Assembly: GCF_000331305.1 (NCBI RefSeq)
Contig: NZ_KB217483.1
Location: forward strand, 1,506,066-1,549,191
Reading direction: 5' to 3'
Origin: Calothrix sp. PCC 7103
Lineage (GTDB): Bacteria > Cyanobacteriota > Cyanobacteriia > Cyanobacteriales > Nostocaceae
Length of the DNA: 43,126 nucleotides
Below the pieces are notes generated by a model that saw nothing but the letters and a program-made list of their open reading frames with translations, was not told where the DNA came from and ran no database searches. This document shows positions 18,381 through 27,426 of the stretch, piece by piece. Position 1 is the first letter of the stretch; every line of letters starts with the position of its first letter. Made by a program: the position numbers and the translations under genes.

Positions 18381-20615
18381 TTACAATGGTTCAAATTTAT
18401 AGCCTGTTTCTTGGTCATTAAGATTTTCTTGAACCTCAAGTAAACTTACTGATAGGTTACGCTGAGTTCCAAAACTGATGTTTCCAGTTGCACCTAGTGC
18501 TGAATACTTAAGGAGTTGTTTGGGTGAAACTTTACCGTTTGGATTTTTCTTCAATATGTCTATAATTGCATTTGTGACATCATAAGTCATCGCAGTCCGC
18601 CAATTAATATCACCTTTCCAAAGCTCGTTCGCTTTTTGACGGAAAATTTTTCCTTCTCCATCTTTTGGGTTCCACGGTACAGCTATTATCATTCCTTGCA
18701 CAGCATATTGACCCTCACGAAGTGTTTGGTAGGTATTCATTGTATGAGAACCCAACAATATTAGACTTTTTTGATTTGAAGATTCTCGCTTTTTATTTTC
18801 TTTTGCTACAGCTTTTGCCACAGCTATGGCTTGTTCAATATAGTTTATATGAGGTGCTAGTAATACAGCGTCAGCACCGTCTTTTACTGCGTTTTTAAGT
18901 AGACTAGTAATTGCTTGTGAGTCTAATTGTTTAAGACTACTAAGATCACAAACTGTTGTGTAGCTATTATTCTTTTTATTATCAAGAGAATTATTAAAAC
19001 TCTCCGAAAATCTTACATTATCAGGTGAGCTTTGATCAACGCAAATCAGTATATTGGTTATTGGTCTACTCTGAGGTAAACTATTGATATTTTTAACAAA
19101 ACCGTTAGTAATACTATTAACATTAGGAATTGCACGGTATGCAAAACTAAATTTCTGCAACGGTGTACCTAAACTCGTAGGGGTAATTGCTACCATTTGT
19201 CCTTGTTCATACACAGGCGCTGCTGCTGAAAAAGCCTCATCAGTATTGTGACCTACCACAGCTAAAATATTGTATTCAGGTTTAACAAATTCCTCAGCAA
19301 TATTACGTGCCACTTCTCCTTCGTTTTGATCGCTCCCTATCACTACCTCTAATAATCTACCCGTATTATTCTCATTAAACTCTTTTTGAGCCTGAGCAAC
19401 ACCCCTCAACATCTCCATTGCAACATTATCATTACCCCCGATGGGGACACTTACACCTATTTTGAGAGGATTGCCTTGTGCAAGAGCCATTGCATTATTT
19501 TTGAAGATTAATGCTTCAGCATCGTTACGATTTATTTTTTTACCTTTACTATCTGTGGCTTCCAAGTAGGTATTAAATGATTGCACCACAGATTTATATT
19601 CTTCGGCAGTTTTAGCATTCTTAAAACTATCAATTATTGGACTTCTTTGACTTTTCATACTTCCGTTGAAAAAATTTGATGGAAATAAACTTATTTTTCC
19701 ATAACTGATTTTTTCGCTGACATCGACTTTTTTCTCAGGTGATGAAGGTAATTTAACTTGTTGTTTTGGTGTTTCTATTTCTCTTGGAAAAATAAAACGA
19801 TAACCGCGAAAAACTAAAAAAGCTATTAAAGCTATTAAAGCAATCAAAAGTAAAATTTTTGCAAAAGAAATAGCTCTTTCTCTGGCTTTCCTCAAAGTGT
19901 TTCGTTTGAGGCGAGAATAAATCCTTTTTAAATCGTTATCGCACAATTTTGAACAAGGGGAGACACTTCTCAGTCTTGGACTGACAAATAAGTCTAAAAT
20001 TATAAATCGCCATATTACTCGGCTTAGAGCCTGCCCGTACTCTCGTTCTTCTGATTCATATTCCTCATTTACTTTACGCTCTATTTTCTTTATTTCTCCC
20101 TTGCTTAATCTTGATGACCGCCTTAATTCTTCATGTAGAGTATCACCCGTTGGGTGTCCATCTCGGAGTAATTGGCGAAAATTTTGCTCATATTCCTTTG
20201 CTTCTAGTGCTTGGTCGTGATTTCCGAATTTTGAAGGCTGTTGAAATATTCTGGGTTCTTCCTCATTTGATTCACTTACAGGGTATTGATTAGTTTTTTG
20301 CGGAGGATTATCTATTCTTTGAACAGGAAAGGTTTCTTGGTTAAGGATTGGCAATAATTCTTCTTTAACGGCTCTAAGCTGTTCGTTGCCAGGGTTATAT
20401 TTACACGCACCACAAATTAATCTATTAATCCATCCCTCACAATCTGCATTTCTTATTACTTCAAAAACAATATTTTCTAAATCTCCTTCACTAGTAATTT
20501 CTTTTAAATTTTTATCTAGCTCATATGACAGCATCCGTTCCAAAGATGTTGGTTTAGGAAAACCGTTAATTAAAGCGTCGTGTAACTGCCTTCTCTGTTG
20601 ACCTGTTAGAGCCAT
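18381..20615 (-). CDS. EAD1 + transmembrane segment + LivK-type periplasmic-binding domain
   Basis: A 744-residue membrane protein. Residues 1-88 are an EAD1 domain (LTGQQRRQLHDALINGFP), about half identical to that of the neighbouring CHAT protein. A linker (NPPQKTNQ), a charged helical region with a YEQNFRQLLRDGHP-type segment common in cyanobacterial proteins (about 140-190), and one transmembrane helix (253-275, ILLLIALIALIAFLVF) follow. Residues 384-744 form a type-1 periplasmic-binding fold like branched-chain amino-acid receptors (LKIGVSVPIGG, then AVVGHNTDEAFSAAAPVY). Positive charges before the helix place EAD1 in the cytoplasm and the binding fold outside. No ABC permease or ATPase is nearby, so this looks like a receptor rather than a transporter part. 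The ligand is unknown. Confidence 0.85.
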   Translation of the reverse strand: MALTGQQRRQLHDALINGFPKPTSLERMLSYELDKNLKEITSEGDLENIVFEVIRNADCEGWINRLICGACKYNPGNEQLRAVKEELLPILNQETFPVQRIDNPPQKTNQYPVSESNEEEPRIFQQPSKFGNHDQALEAKEYEQNFRQLLRDGHPTGDTLHEELRRSSRLSKGEIKKIERKVNEEYESEEREYGQALSRVIWRFIILDLFVSPRLRSVSPCSKLCDNDLKRIYSRLKRNTLRKARERAISFAKILLLIALIALIAFLVFRGYRFIFPREIETPKQQVKLPSSPEKKVDVSEKISYGKISLFPSNFFNGSMKSQRSPIIDSFKNAKTAEEYKSVVQSFNTYLEATDSKGKKINRNDAEALIFKNNAMALAQGNPLKIGVSVPIGGNDNVAMEMLRGVAQAQKEFNENNTGRLLEVVIGSDQNEGEVARNIAEEFVKPEYNILAVVGHNTDEAFSAAAPVYEQGQMVAITPTSLGTPLQKFSFAYRAIPNVNSITNGFVKNINSLPQSRPITNILICVDQSSPDNVRFSESFNNSLDNKKNNSYTTVCDLSSLKQLDSQAITSLLKNAVKDGADAVLLAPHINYIEQAIAVAKAVAKENKKRESSNQKSLILLGSHTMNTYQTLREGQYAVQGMIIAVPWNPKDGEGKIFRQKANELWKGDINWRTAMTYDVTNAIIDILKKNPNGKVSPKQLLKYSALGATGNISFGTQRNLSVSLLEVQENLNDQETGYKFEPL

Positions 20616-21395
20616 ATTGCTAAGATAAATCGCTTGTATATTTAGAAATTAATATAAAATATAAACGTACTACCATAATCTTTGAAGCCGTTGCACCAAA
20701 AAAAGTATTTCGTACTTTAACAAATTGACTGGCTGCTCCAATTACTATTACGGACAGGACTTTGAGGTAAATACTCTGAGAGGGTACTCTTGGATTTTGA
20801 TGTAGATTCGTTATTCATACGCTTGTTTTAATGGAATACCTGTGATATTAAAGCAATTATGACGCATTATCACCTAAATCGTCAGGGCATATCAATATTT
20901 TTGTCATAGAAAAGAAAAAACGAATCACGGCTACACTTATGGAACAAATGGATATCTGTGATTTGTGCAAAGTCAATACTACTTAATGAAACTTAATGAA
21001 ATATAAAAATTAAGTTATTTAAATTTGAATTGACAGATAAGCGCTAATCCTCATCGTCATGAAGCCACAACCGCGCAACTGCCTTGCGCGGTTGTGGCAA
21101 GCTTCAAACCCTGACTAATTCTAGGAATTTTGAACATGAGTAAGTAAGCAATTTTTAAGTATTGTTCAGTTGGTGATTGTGGCAAGAAAAATTACATTAC
21201 TTGCTTGACTTCGTACTCATATTTGTGAGATACTTACCTGTTTAACAAAAAAATCGGTAAGTTTTGTACTAGTGCTGACTAAATTAGTCACTTAGAGATA
21301 AGAGTTAAGACTTCTGAGCAACAGTCATCGTTGCGCGTAAAGTAGTTGAGAAGGGTGCAGAGTATAATTAGCATATTTACGCTATTGCATTCAAC
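20616..21395. other. Gene-free stretch
   Basis: No coding frame was recognised in 780 bp. It includes a tandem ACTTAATGAA duplication (about 20982-21001), the strong hairpin at 21064-21098, and a looser inverted pair (CTTACC/GGTAAG near 21234-21265). It separates the EAD1 receptor gene from unrelated small genes. Confidence 0.5.
21061..21105. repeat. Strong perfect hairpin
   Basis: GCCACAACCGCGCAA (21064-21078) pairs perfectly with 21084-21098 around a 5-base loop, giving a 15-bp GC-rich stem. Outer bases GAAGC/GCTTC extend it after a two-base bulge. No T tract follows on either strand, so an ordinary terminator is doubtful. It could be a repetitive extragenic palindrome or a protein-binding site. 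Confidence 0.75.
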
Positions 21396-21746
21396 GTGGA
21401 CGACAAGACCAAAACCCTTAAATTAATTGCAATTCAGGCACTGCAAGCTTTATTTACCAGTGACAATGAGCCGACCATAAGAGTTACACATACTCCTGAC
21501 ATTGGTAAAAATACCTTTATCTTCACTTTTGGGGCACCCGAAAACGATGATTTGGGAGATGCTGACGAACCTTATTTATCTTTACTTGTGGATGTAGAAC
21601 CTCTTGATAATGGAGAATTTAACTGTCAAGTTGTGCAACCTGATATAATCAATAACCCTGAAGAAAAGACTTTAATCCGTGAATTGTATCGCGAGAAATT
21701 TAAGAGAGATTTGCGTGAGCCGCCAAACGAGGAAGATGAAATTTAG
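21396..21746 (+). CDS. Small acidic protein, unrecognised
   Basis: A 116-residue acidic protein from a GTG start (KTLKLIAIQALQALFTSDNE near its start). The middle (FIFTFGAPENDDLGDADEPY) suggests a beta-rich domain and the C-terminus is charged and helical. It has no membrane segment or known motif. It stands alone between the hairpin region and an IS630 fragment, and nothing in the context suggests a role. Balanced codon use and its length make it likely real, but function is unknown. Confidence 0.55.
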   Translation: MDDKTKTLKLIAIQALQALFTSDNEPTIRVTHTPDIGKNTFIFTFGAPENDDLGDADEPYLSLLVDVEPLDNGEFNCQVVQPDIINNPEEKTLIRELYREKFKRDLREPPNEEDEI

Positions 21747-21833
21747 ATAAGTCATAGCTTTTGATTGGCTGCCTAACGACTCTCAAGATAGTTAAAATTA
21801 AGCTAGTACATAACGGCGCAAATAAAGTGACCA

Positions 21834-21950
21834 TTAAATAGCCAACACTTTACCTTTATATGTCCACTTAAAAGGTTTAGCCATTGTTTTGTTAAAATAG
21901 CTAATAAATTCAAGAATTCGTCTTTTCAGGTCGTTTGTGCTTTTGAAGCT
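21834..21950 (-). pseudogene. IS630-family transposase, C-terminal fragment
   Basis: The minus-strand peptide FKSTNDLKRRILEFISYFNK plus TMAKPFKWTYKGKVLAI is the conserved end of many IS630-type transposases. Upstream codons in this frame are unrelated, so only about 39 terminal residues survive. It is a different lineage from the element at 1191, whose C-terminus ends in NCCYCTS. Confidence 0.75.
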
Positions 21951-22200
21951 GGCATATGGAGAAATTACTGAAATCAATTGTGAAGAGAATTTAATCTGGA
22001 ATATGAGGTAGTGCAACAATGACACATTAACTCCTGTTATATTTACTTTAGGTAATAAACAAGCACTGAAAGATACAGCTTCTACCATTCAAGATGTGTC
22101 ACGGTGGTGGGGTAAAAGAAGAATATCTCTGGGAACGCGATAAAATTACAAAAAAGAGGCATTACGTAGAATAGGTGGCTAAAAAGTAGAAAGTAGACAT

Positions 22201-22374
22201 AGCAGTAGTTTTCAGGTAAGGATTCAGGTGCCAGTGATTGCCGGTGCCGCATGTCATGGATGTTTATTAACTGCTGAAACTTCGTGTGAACGTCGTAACG
22301 AATTCCTTGACCGTGCGCTTGTTGTTAATACGGTCGAAGGTCTTGGTGCAGCGTTCTTTCCGTCTGGAGCTTGA
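22201..22374 (+). pseudogene. DrmB/DUF1998 C-terminal remnant
   Basis: The frame 22201-22374 encodes AGAACHGCLLTAETSCERRN followed by EFLDRALVV, the hallmark end of DUF1998 proteins such as DrmB of DISARM, with Cys residues that normally bind zinc. Nothing of the long N-terminal part is present. The next frame starts 3 bp later, the tight spacing expected between drmB and drmC. It appears to be a scar of a DISARM-like locus that was deleted. Confidence 0.6.
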
Positions 22375-22377
22375 ATA

Positions 22378-22515
22378 ATGTCAGTATTTCATAACCTTAG
22401 TCGTCCAACATTAATTAGTTTGGCAGACGCTTTATCACAAGGAAGGCTGACAATTCCTTATTATGCAGCTTCTCTGACTGGTCTTGTTCCGGTAGCTCGG
22501 CGCCTATATCTGTAA
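22378..22515 (+). pseudogene. DrmC-like N-terminal fragment
   Basis: A 45-codon frame starts 3 bp after the DrmB-like remnant. It reads LSRPTLISLADALSQGRLTI then PYYAASLTGLVP, which resembles the opening of DrmC-type phospholipase-D-fold proteins (LxxLAxALxxGRL.PP). It stops at 22515, long before the PLD active-site HKD motifs. The match is short, so the identification rests partly on the neighbouring fragment. Confidence 0.45.
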
Positions 22516-23606
22516 TTTGGAACATAACCTTTACTTTTACTTAGTTCCCGCTTGCCTCATACTTAGATTAAATATTACTAAAAATTTAAAATTAAAACAG
22601 TATTTACACTTAGACTGTCATTTCAAAAACGAAAGTCAAAAAAATTCTCGATCAAAATCGCTCTTTACCATGCACAGCAAATATCCCAGGCGGTGACTGA
22701 ACTCAGTTTTTACTTATATAAAAATATTGGTCAGTCACCAATTAATTAAGCCAGGTATAGGTAATCAAATTTACAAATTATTCAGCACTGGGTTATGTGA
22801 GAGCGAAAGTATGGCGGCATCTCCGCATTTCGCTTTCGTGATATAATGTTAAATGGCTAAATGGCGGACGGGTACAGTCAATTGCCATCAAGTACCCGGT
22901 GTTAAGTGCATTCAATGCGTACAGTGGTGAAGATTGAGCAGGTAACTGTCCCTGCGAAAGCGCATTACAAAAGCGCGAACGGTTAACAACCATCAAGGCG
23001 GTTGAAACAAGCAACTGGCATCGTTAACAAACCCTTGAGACTTTAGTGGTTAGGGGTAAAATAAAAAACATAACACCTAAGCTGGTGTTATACTCGCTTG
23101 GTGTTAAATTACTTTAAAAAGCCATTAAACAGTAAGATTGTTTTGCTGTGTTTAGTTATTTGCACAAACCTGCGTCCAGTGCAACCTTTTTAAAATGTAT
23201 TTGGTATATATACAGATTATGAAAGCCTGCGGTGAGTCAGTTGCCGGAAAGGAAACCATTCCCAGCAAACTGTCAGCCCTTTGGGTTGCCAAAGTAACAA
23301 AGCTATTAGCTTTGTTAAAGTGACGAACCTTTCAGGTGGACGTGGCGCCGCTCGTTAGATTTCTGGGTACTTTCTATGGGTAAGTTGTTGCTCTTAATAT
23401 TTTTGTCCGTTCACTTTAAGTTTTTTGAAAGTTATATATATAGTTGAGAAACCTGTGGTGAAGGCAGGCGCCTGAAGTCTCAGAACTGTCCACCCATTTG
23501 AAGTCTAAATTGCTCGCGATGCTTTGCTGATTGTAGAAGTATTAATTCCAAGAAGAATTGATACTTTGACGGTATTTATATCGGGGTAGAAGCATCATTG
23601 GAACAG
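22516..23606. other. Gene-poor region with several hairpins
   Basis: No recognisable gene in about 1.1 kb. Structures seen: an imperfect 30-base palindrome at about 22803-22832 (GCGAAA...TTTCGC); CGGGTAC/GTACCCG at about 22867-22899; ATAACACC/GGTGTTAT at 23070-23091; and a 10-bp perfect stem TAACAAAGCT at 23295-23317. Two related stretches, AAAGCCTGCGGTGA (about 23222) and AAACCTGTGGTGA (about 23449), each follow a TATATATA-like run. An undescribed RNA is possible but not supported further. Confidence 0.4.
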
Positions 23607-23934
23607 AATGTCACTAGACCCATAACTTCGATGGGTCTGGAAGCATAAGCGAGAATTTTTGGGTCTGAAACCCTGATTATTGCGTTAATTAATTGTCAGA
23701 AAGTCCTAACATTAGAAGGATAACTTTTCCTAAAGTGCAAAATGGAAGCATAAAGCTATACGTGAGTCCCAAAATTTTGCAGCCTTTAAACCTAATAAAA
23801 ACGTTGACCTAACACCAGTTATAGTTTATACATCCAAGCAGGGCTTGAGTTTTAGGCTTTGAAGCATAATTTGTCCGATAGACGATTGGAAGCATATGCG
23901 GTGTTTTCCTGCCAAGTTATGGGTCTAGTGACAC
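23607..23934. repeat. 328-bp direct repeat, right copy; TIR-bounded 325-bp element
   Basis: Identical to 5602-5929, including the 20-bp TGTCACTAGACCCATAACTT inverted ends and the four GAAGCATA motifs. It therefore also carries the first 25 codons of the recombinase frame (from 23859), but the sequence then diverges and no recombinase follows. Together with the left copy it brackets an 18-kb defence-rich segment. Flanks read AACAGAA on the left and GAAAACC on the right, with no clear target duplication. Confidence 0.88.
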
Positions 23935-24542
23935 AGAAAACCGGGTAATCGCTCAAAAGTCCTATTGTCGGTATACCGATAAAACTGCCACGGCTGGAAT
24001 CAAGATTTTGCCACGACCTTTGCTCTAATGCCTTTTTTCTCGTAAAGTGATTGTCAATAAATTGTCGCTGCGGGAAAGATAAGTTTGCCGAAACCGCTAA
24101 TTAGAACTATAAGCCCGCCAAAACTACAACAATTTTCATTAAAATCACTGTGTATAAAATATACTCAGATAAATTGTAATCAAGGCGTGACAAGCATTAT
24201 AGGCATTAAAAGTATAACATTGCCGGGAGAAATTGGAAGTATAAGCTCACCAAACGGCAATATTATGGGTATAACGACAGTATTCGTGTGATCGATTCGC
24301 GCGTACAGAATTTCCGTAATGGCACGTTCTCCCCTGAATCGTGCGAACTAGGGAGCGGCTTGTGAAGAATAAACTTACTCCTAGTGGTGGGACTAATATC
24401 ACAAATTAATAAATATATATCTCTTCTGTATTTTTATCTTCTAGTCATTTCAGTATATTTTCTGAATACACTTGGATATTGACAAGGTTAATTTGAGAGA
24501 GTAGCTTAATTTTAATATTTGTTCATAAAAGGCATAATAACA
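23935..24542. other. Gene-free stretch right of the repeat
   Basis: No gene could be supported. A 68-codon open frame (24085-24291) ends in GEIGSISSPNGNIMGITTVF but has no recognisable relative and no ribosome site. The last 150 bp are strongly AT-rich and probably hold the promoter of the operon starting at 24543. Confidence 0.4.
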
Positions 24543-25334
24543 ATGATATCTAATCATAAAATGCAACTGAAATTGAATGATACGCATATTCAAATTTTAT
24601 CTATGATGAAACAAGGGGCACAATTAGGAATTTCTGATTTTATATATAAAGGATTACAAGACTTAATGTCATTTTCGTCTCCAGATGATATGTTTTTATT
24701 GATAAATGTTTTTGAAAATGAATTAAATTCTCAAAGCGAATTGCAGACATTTGCAGAAGGTTTAAATATTTATTTAACAAAAAATAGAGGATTGGAAAAA
24801 GTAGAAAAATTCATTGAAGTTTTTAAAAAGACGAATAAACTTAAGGCAAATCTAGTTAAAAATGAGGATGAAATAATATACGAATTAAAAAGACAAGCTA
24901 CAACTTTAGTTCACTCCTATTGTCATATCAACAATTTTTTTGAACAATTTAGTAGAGATAAAATTATTATTCAATTCCGTAGTCGTGATTTTTATAAAAG
25001 ATATCAAGCTTTTAAGGCATTTGATTCTTGCGGACTGCATCCGAGAGTATATTTTATGCCATCAGTTGGTATTGACGAAAATTATTTTGATAATAAAAAT
25101 AACTATAATAACAAAACTGCATATCAATTAAGTAATTGGTTTTACTCAGTCCAAAAAATAATATACTTTGAATCACCTGAGTTAAAAGAGAATATTTCCG
25201 AATACAAACTAACCTTTGAAATTGAAAAACCTAATTCAGCCAATGATATTTTAGAATCGTACAACCGTTTAAATGATAAATCTAAGGAATTTTTAGATCG
25301 CTTGGAAGCAATGTTTCATAATGAAGACTGGTAA
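24543..25334 (+). CDS. Unrecognised protein, first gene of the kinase/vWA/phosphatase operon
   Basis: A 263-residue soluble protein, Lys/Asn/Phe-rich and probably mostly helical, which I do not recognise. I use the ATG at 24543 (MISNHKMQLKLND); the frame opens eight codons earlier at a TTG without a better ribosome site. A possible helical N-terminal half (to about 150) precedes a mixed C-terminal half with FRSRDFYKRYQAFKAFDSCG. It lies 49 bp upstream of a small membrane protein and shares the strand and AT-rich composition of the TerY-P genes, so it may sense or be modified by that system. Confidence 0.65.
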   Translation: MISNHKMQLKLNDTHIQILSMMKQGAQLGISDFIYKGLQDLMSFSSPDDMFLLINVFENELNSQSELQTFAEGLNIYLTKNRGLEKVEKFIEVFKKTNKLKANLVKNEDEIIYELKRQATTLVHSYCHINNFFEQFSRDKIIIQFRSRDFYKRYQAFKAFDSCGLHPRVYFMPSVGIDENYFDNKNNYNNKTAYQLSNWFYSVQKIIYFESPELKENISEYKLTFEIEKPNSANDILESYNRLNDKSKEFLDRLEAMFHNEDW

Positions 25335-25383
25335 AAATTGCGATAAAATTAACTTTAAACTAAGGTGTATCGTTCGTTAAATC

Positions 25384-25755
25384 ATGCTTTACACAACTTC
25401 TACGCCTTTTTTGAAGGCACTATTACATTCAGGACGAACGCGCGCGGCAATGGTACTACTTGGTGTGCGGAAATTTGGAGTAGGTAACGGTGGGATAAGT
25501 AAATGCGCTGCATTGGCTCAAAAAATCCTTAGCGCAAAAAACCTTTTTGGCGCAATGACCCTGTTACTAAATCTCCAAAGATGGGTATGTTACGTAATAA
25601 CAGATACCTTATTACAATCATCAATATTTAGCAGGCAAGTGTTGCAACAGTTCGTCAAACTTGGACGGTATATATCAGGAAAGCTATTTATCCCTGTTAT
25701 TTTTTATGGTTGGGGAATACTTGCTCTTTTAAGCATAGGAGCTAATTTTTTATGA
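25384..25755 (+). CDS. Small membrane protein coupled to the kinase gene
   Basis: A 123-residue basic protein. The C-terminus contains one clear hydrophobic stretch (KLFIPVIFYGWGILALLSIG, about 100-119) and there is a weaker one around 55-75. Its stop overlaps the kinase start by four bases (ATGA, 25752-25755), the classic sign of translational coupling, so it is very likely a real gene made together with the kinase. It has no recognised family. A membrane anchor or signal-input partner for the kinase is a reasonable guess. Confidence 0.6.
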   Translation: MLYTTSTPFLKALLHSGRTRAAMVLLGVRKFGVGNGGISKCAALAQKILSAKNLFGAMTLLLNLQRWVCYVITDTLLQSSIFSRQVLQQFVKLGRYISGKLFIPVIFYGWGILALLSIGANFL

Positions 25756-26732
25756 ATGTCTATGATGGCAATGGTCAGGGTCGCCCGTTAGGAGAACAAA
25801 TTGGTGGTGGAGGTCAAGGAAATGTTTACTTGGTTGGTTCAGAGGCAAATAAAGTTGTCAAGATATTTCATCCAGATAAGTTAAAAGAAAGAGGAGCAGG
25901 ATTTCTAGAAAAAATCAAAGTACAAATTAGTATGGAGGAATTAACCTCTCACTCTAATATTGCTTGGCCAAGAATCTTAGTTTTTGATAAAAATGCTCAA
26001 TGGATTGGATATGCCATGAAAAGGGTTGAAGGCGTACCATTGACAAAACTAGCACATCCAATGCTTTATCAAAAATACTTTCCGAATTTAGACAGACTGA
26101 ATCTAGTAAAAATGTTACTAGATTTATTAGATATTGTGAAAGATTTACATAAAAATCAAGTACATATAGGCGATATAAATACAGAAAATATTATTTGTAA
26201 CCCAAAAACTTTTCAGCCTTATTTAATTGATGCAGATAGTTATCAAATAAAAAGTCATGAAAAAATTTATAATTGTCCTGTTGGTAGACCAGAAATGACT
26301 CCCTTAGAACATCATGGTAAAGATTTTCGATTAATCACAAGGACAGTTGAAAGTGACCTATTTTCCTTAGCAATTTTGATGTTTCAATGCTTGATGTTGG
26401 GACGACACCCTTATGATAATATTGGTGGTGGAAATCCAGTAGAGAATTTAAGAAATGGTAGCTTTCCCTACGGGAGAGGAGGCGTAAAACCTGGTTACGA
26501 AGGGGCAATTCCAAGAGGAGATTGGTACAATATTTGGAGTCATTTGACATACGATGTAAAAAGCCTATTTATCAAAAGTTTAAAGGATGGTGTTAATAAA
26601 CCATCTCAACGTGCATCTATTGCTGAATGGCAAGATTCTTTAGAAAGATATTTTCATGCGATGGAAAAAGGATACAATGCTAAAGAAATAAGACCGAAAG
26701 AAGCAAAACAAAGTCAAAATAACGAATATTAA
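25752..26732 (+). CDS. Serine/threonine protein kinase-like protein (TerY-P type)
   Basis: A 326-residue protein with a kinase fold: glycine loop IGGGGQGNVYLV (17-28), Lys37 in VVKIF, catalytic loop HIGDINTEN (138-146) with Asp141 and Asn146, metal-binding DAD in place of DFG (160-162), and Asp202 in ESDLFSLAI. Gly replaces the Arg of HRD. It is followed by a vWA protein and a PP2C-type phosphatase, the trio known as TerY-P and linked to Ter-dependent stress and phage-response loci. It probably phosphorylates proteins of this operon. It is translationally coupled to the upstream membrane protein. There is no membrane segment of its own. Confidence 0.88.
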   Translation: MNVYDGNGQGRPLGEQIGGGGQGNVYLVGSEANKVVKIFHPDKLKERGAGFLEKIKVQISMEELTSHSNIAWPRILVFDKNAQWIGYAMKRVEGVPLTKLAHPMLYQKYFPNLDRLNLVKMLLDLLDIVKDLHKNQVHIGDINTENIICNPKTFQPYLIDADSYQIKSHEKIYNCPVGRPEMTPLEHHGKDFRLITRTVESDLFSLAILMFQCLMLGRHPYDNIGGGNPVENLRNGSFPYGRGGVKPGYEGAIPRGDWYNIWSHLTYDVKSLFIKSLKDGVNKPSQRASIAEWQDSLERYFHAMEKGYNAKEIRPKEAKQSQNNEY

Positions 26733-26755
26733 TAGTTGAAAAAGGAGAAAAATTT

Positions 26756-27424
26756 ATGTCTACAAATTATTATGATGATTTAATTGATAATCCTACTTCA
26801 CGCTGTCCATGTATGTTAGTGCTGGATGTTAGTGGGAGTATGCATGGAGAACCAATCAACGAGTTGAACGAGGGAGTTAAAGAGTTTATTCAAGCTGTTC
26901 TCCAAGACGATTTCGCATCTTATGCTGTTGACGTAGGTATCATTACTTTTGGTGGAAAAGTTCAAGAAATTGTTCCCATTAAATCTGTTCAACAGGTGGA
27001 AGCGCCTACACTGTCTGCTACTGGGAATACCCCTATGGGCGAGGCAGTTAATAAAGCAGTTCAAATTTTAGAAAAACGCAAACAGGAGTATAAAAATTCT
27101 GGCGTTTCCTATTATCAGCCTTGGTTAGTATTAATGAGCGATGGGGAACCGACTGATAATTATAAAGCTGCTGCAACTAAGCTGTGCCAGTTAGCTGAAA
27201 CTAAGAAAATGCTTGTAATTGCAGTTGGTATTGGTGATGAATGCAATTTAAGTAAACTCTCTGAGTTTTGTCCCTCTAATAATCCACCCAAACAACTTGC
27301 AGGTTTAAAGTTTCAAGAATTCTTTAACTGGCTCTCTCAAAGTGTAGGAGAAGTAATTACCAAATCTACTCCCGGAGTAAGTTTTCAACCAACAAAATCA
27401 ACTAATGGATGGGAAAGCTTTTAA
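26756..27424 (+). CDS. TerY-like von Willebrand factor A protein
   Basis: A 222-residue vWA-domain protein with a complete metal-ion-dependent adhesion site: DVSGS (24-28), Thr92 in TGNTPMGEAV and Asp129 in LMSDGEPTD. A strong AAGGAG site precedes the ATG. TerY proteins are cytoplasmic vWA proteins that probably scaffold metal-dependent complexes with the kinase and phosphatase encoded next to them. It sits 23 bp after the kinase and 2 bp before the preferred phosphatase start, so all three are surely one transcript. Confidence 0.9.
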   Translation: MSTNYYDDLIDNPTSRCPCMLVLDVSGSMHGEPINELNEGVKEFIQAVLQDDFASYAVDVGIITFGGKVQEIVPIKSVQQVEAPTLSATGNTPMGEAVNKAVQILEKRKQEYKNSGVSYYQPWLVLMSDGEPTDNYKAAATKLCQLAETKKMLVIAVGIGDECNLSKLSEFCPSNNPPKQLAGLKFQEFFNWLSQSVGEVITKSTPGVSFQPTKSTNGWESF

Positions 27425-27426
27425 TT

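Noticed and set aside
18381..20615. ABC-transporter substrate-binding protein
   Set aside because: A normal binding protein has a signal peptide and nearby permease/ATPase genes. This one has a cytoplasmic EAD1 domain, an internal membrane helix and no transporter genes around it.
21061..21105. Rho-independent terminator
   Set aside because: The stem is strong, but no T tract follows on either strand and no gene ends close by in the right orientation.
22793..23014. Minus-strand open frame of 73 codons
   Set aside because: It lies across several hairpins in a gene-free area, has no ribosome site and no domain I can support.
5602..23934. The 328-bp repeats as attL/attR of an integrative element
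   Set aside because: Attachment cores are usually 10-60 bp and often in a tRNA gene. These copies are much longer, have their own inverted ends, and no tRNA is present. Kept as transposon-like repeats.
24085..24291. Plus-strand open frame of 68 codons
   Set aside because: No ribosome site or recognised relative; composition could arise by chance in this AT-rich stretch.
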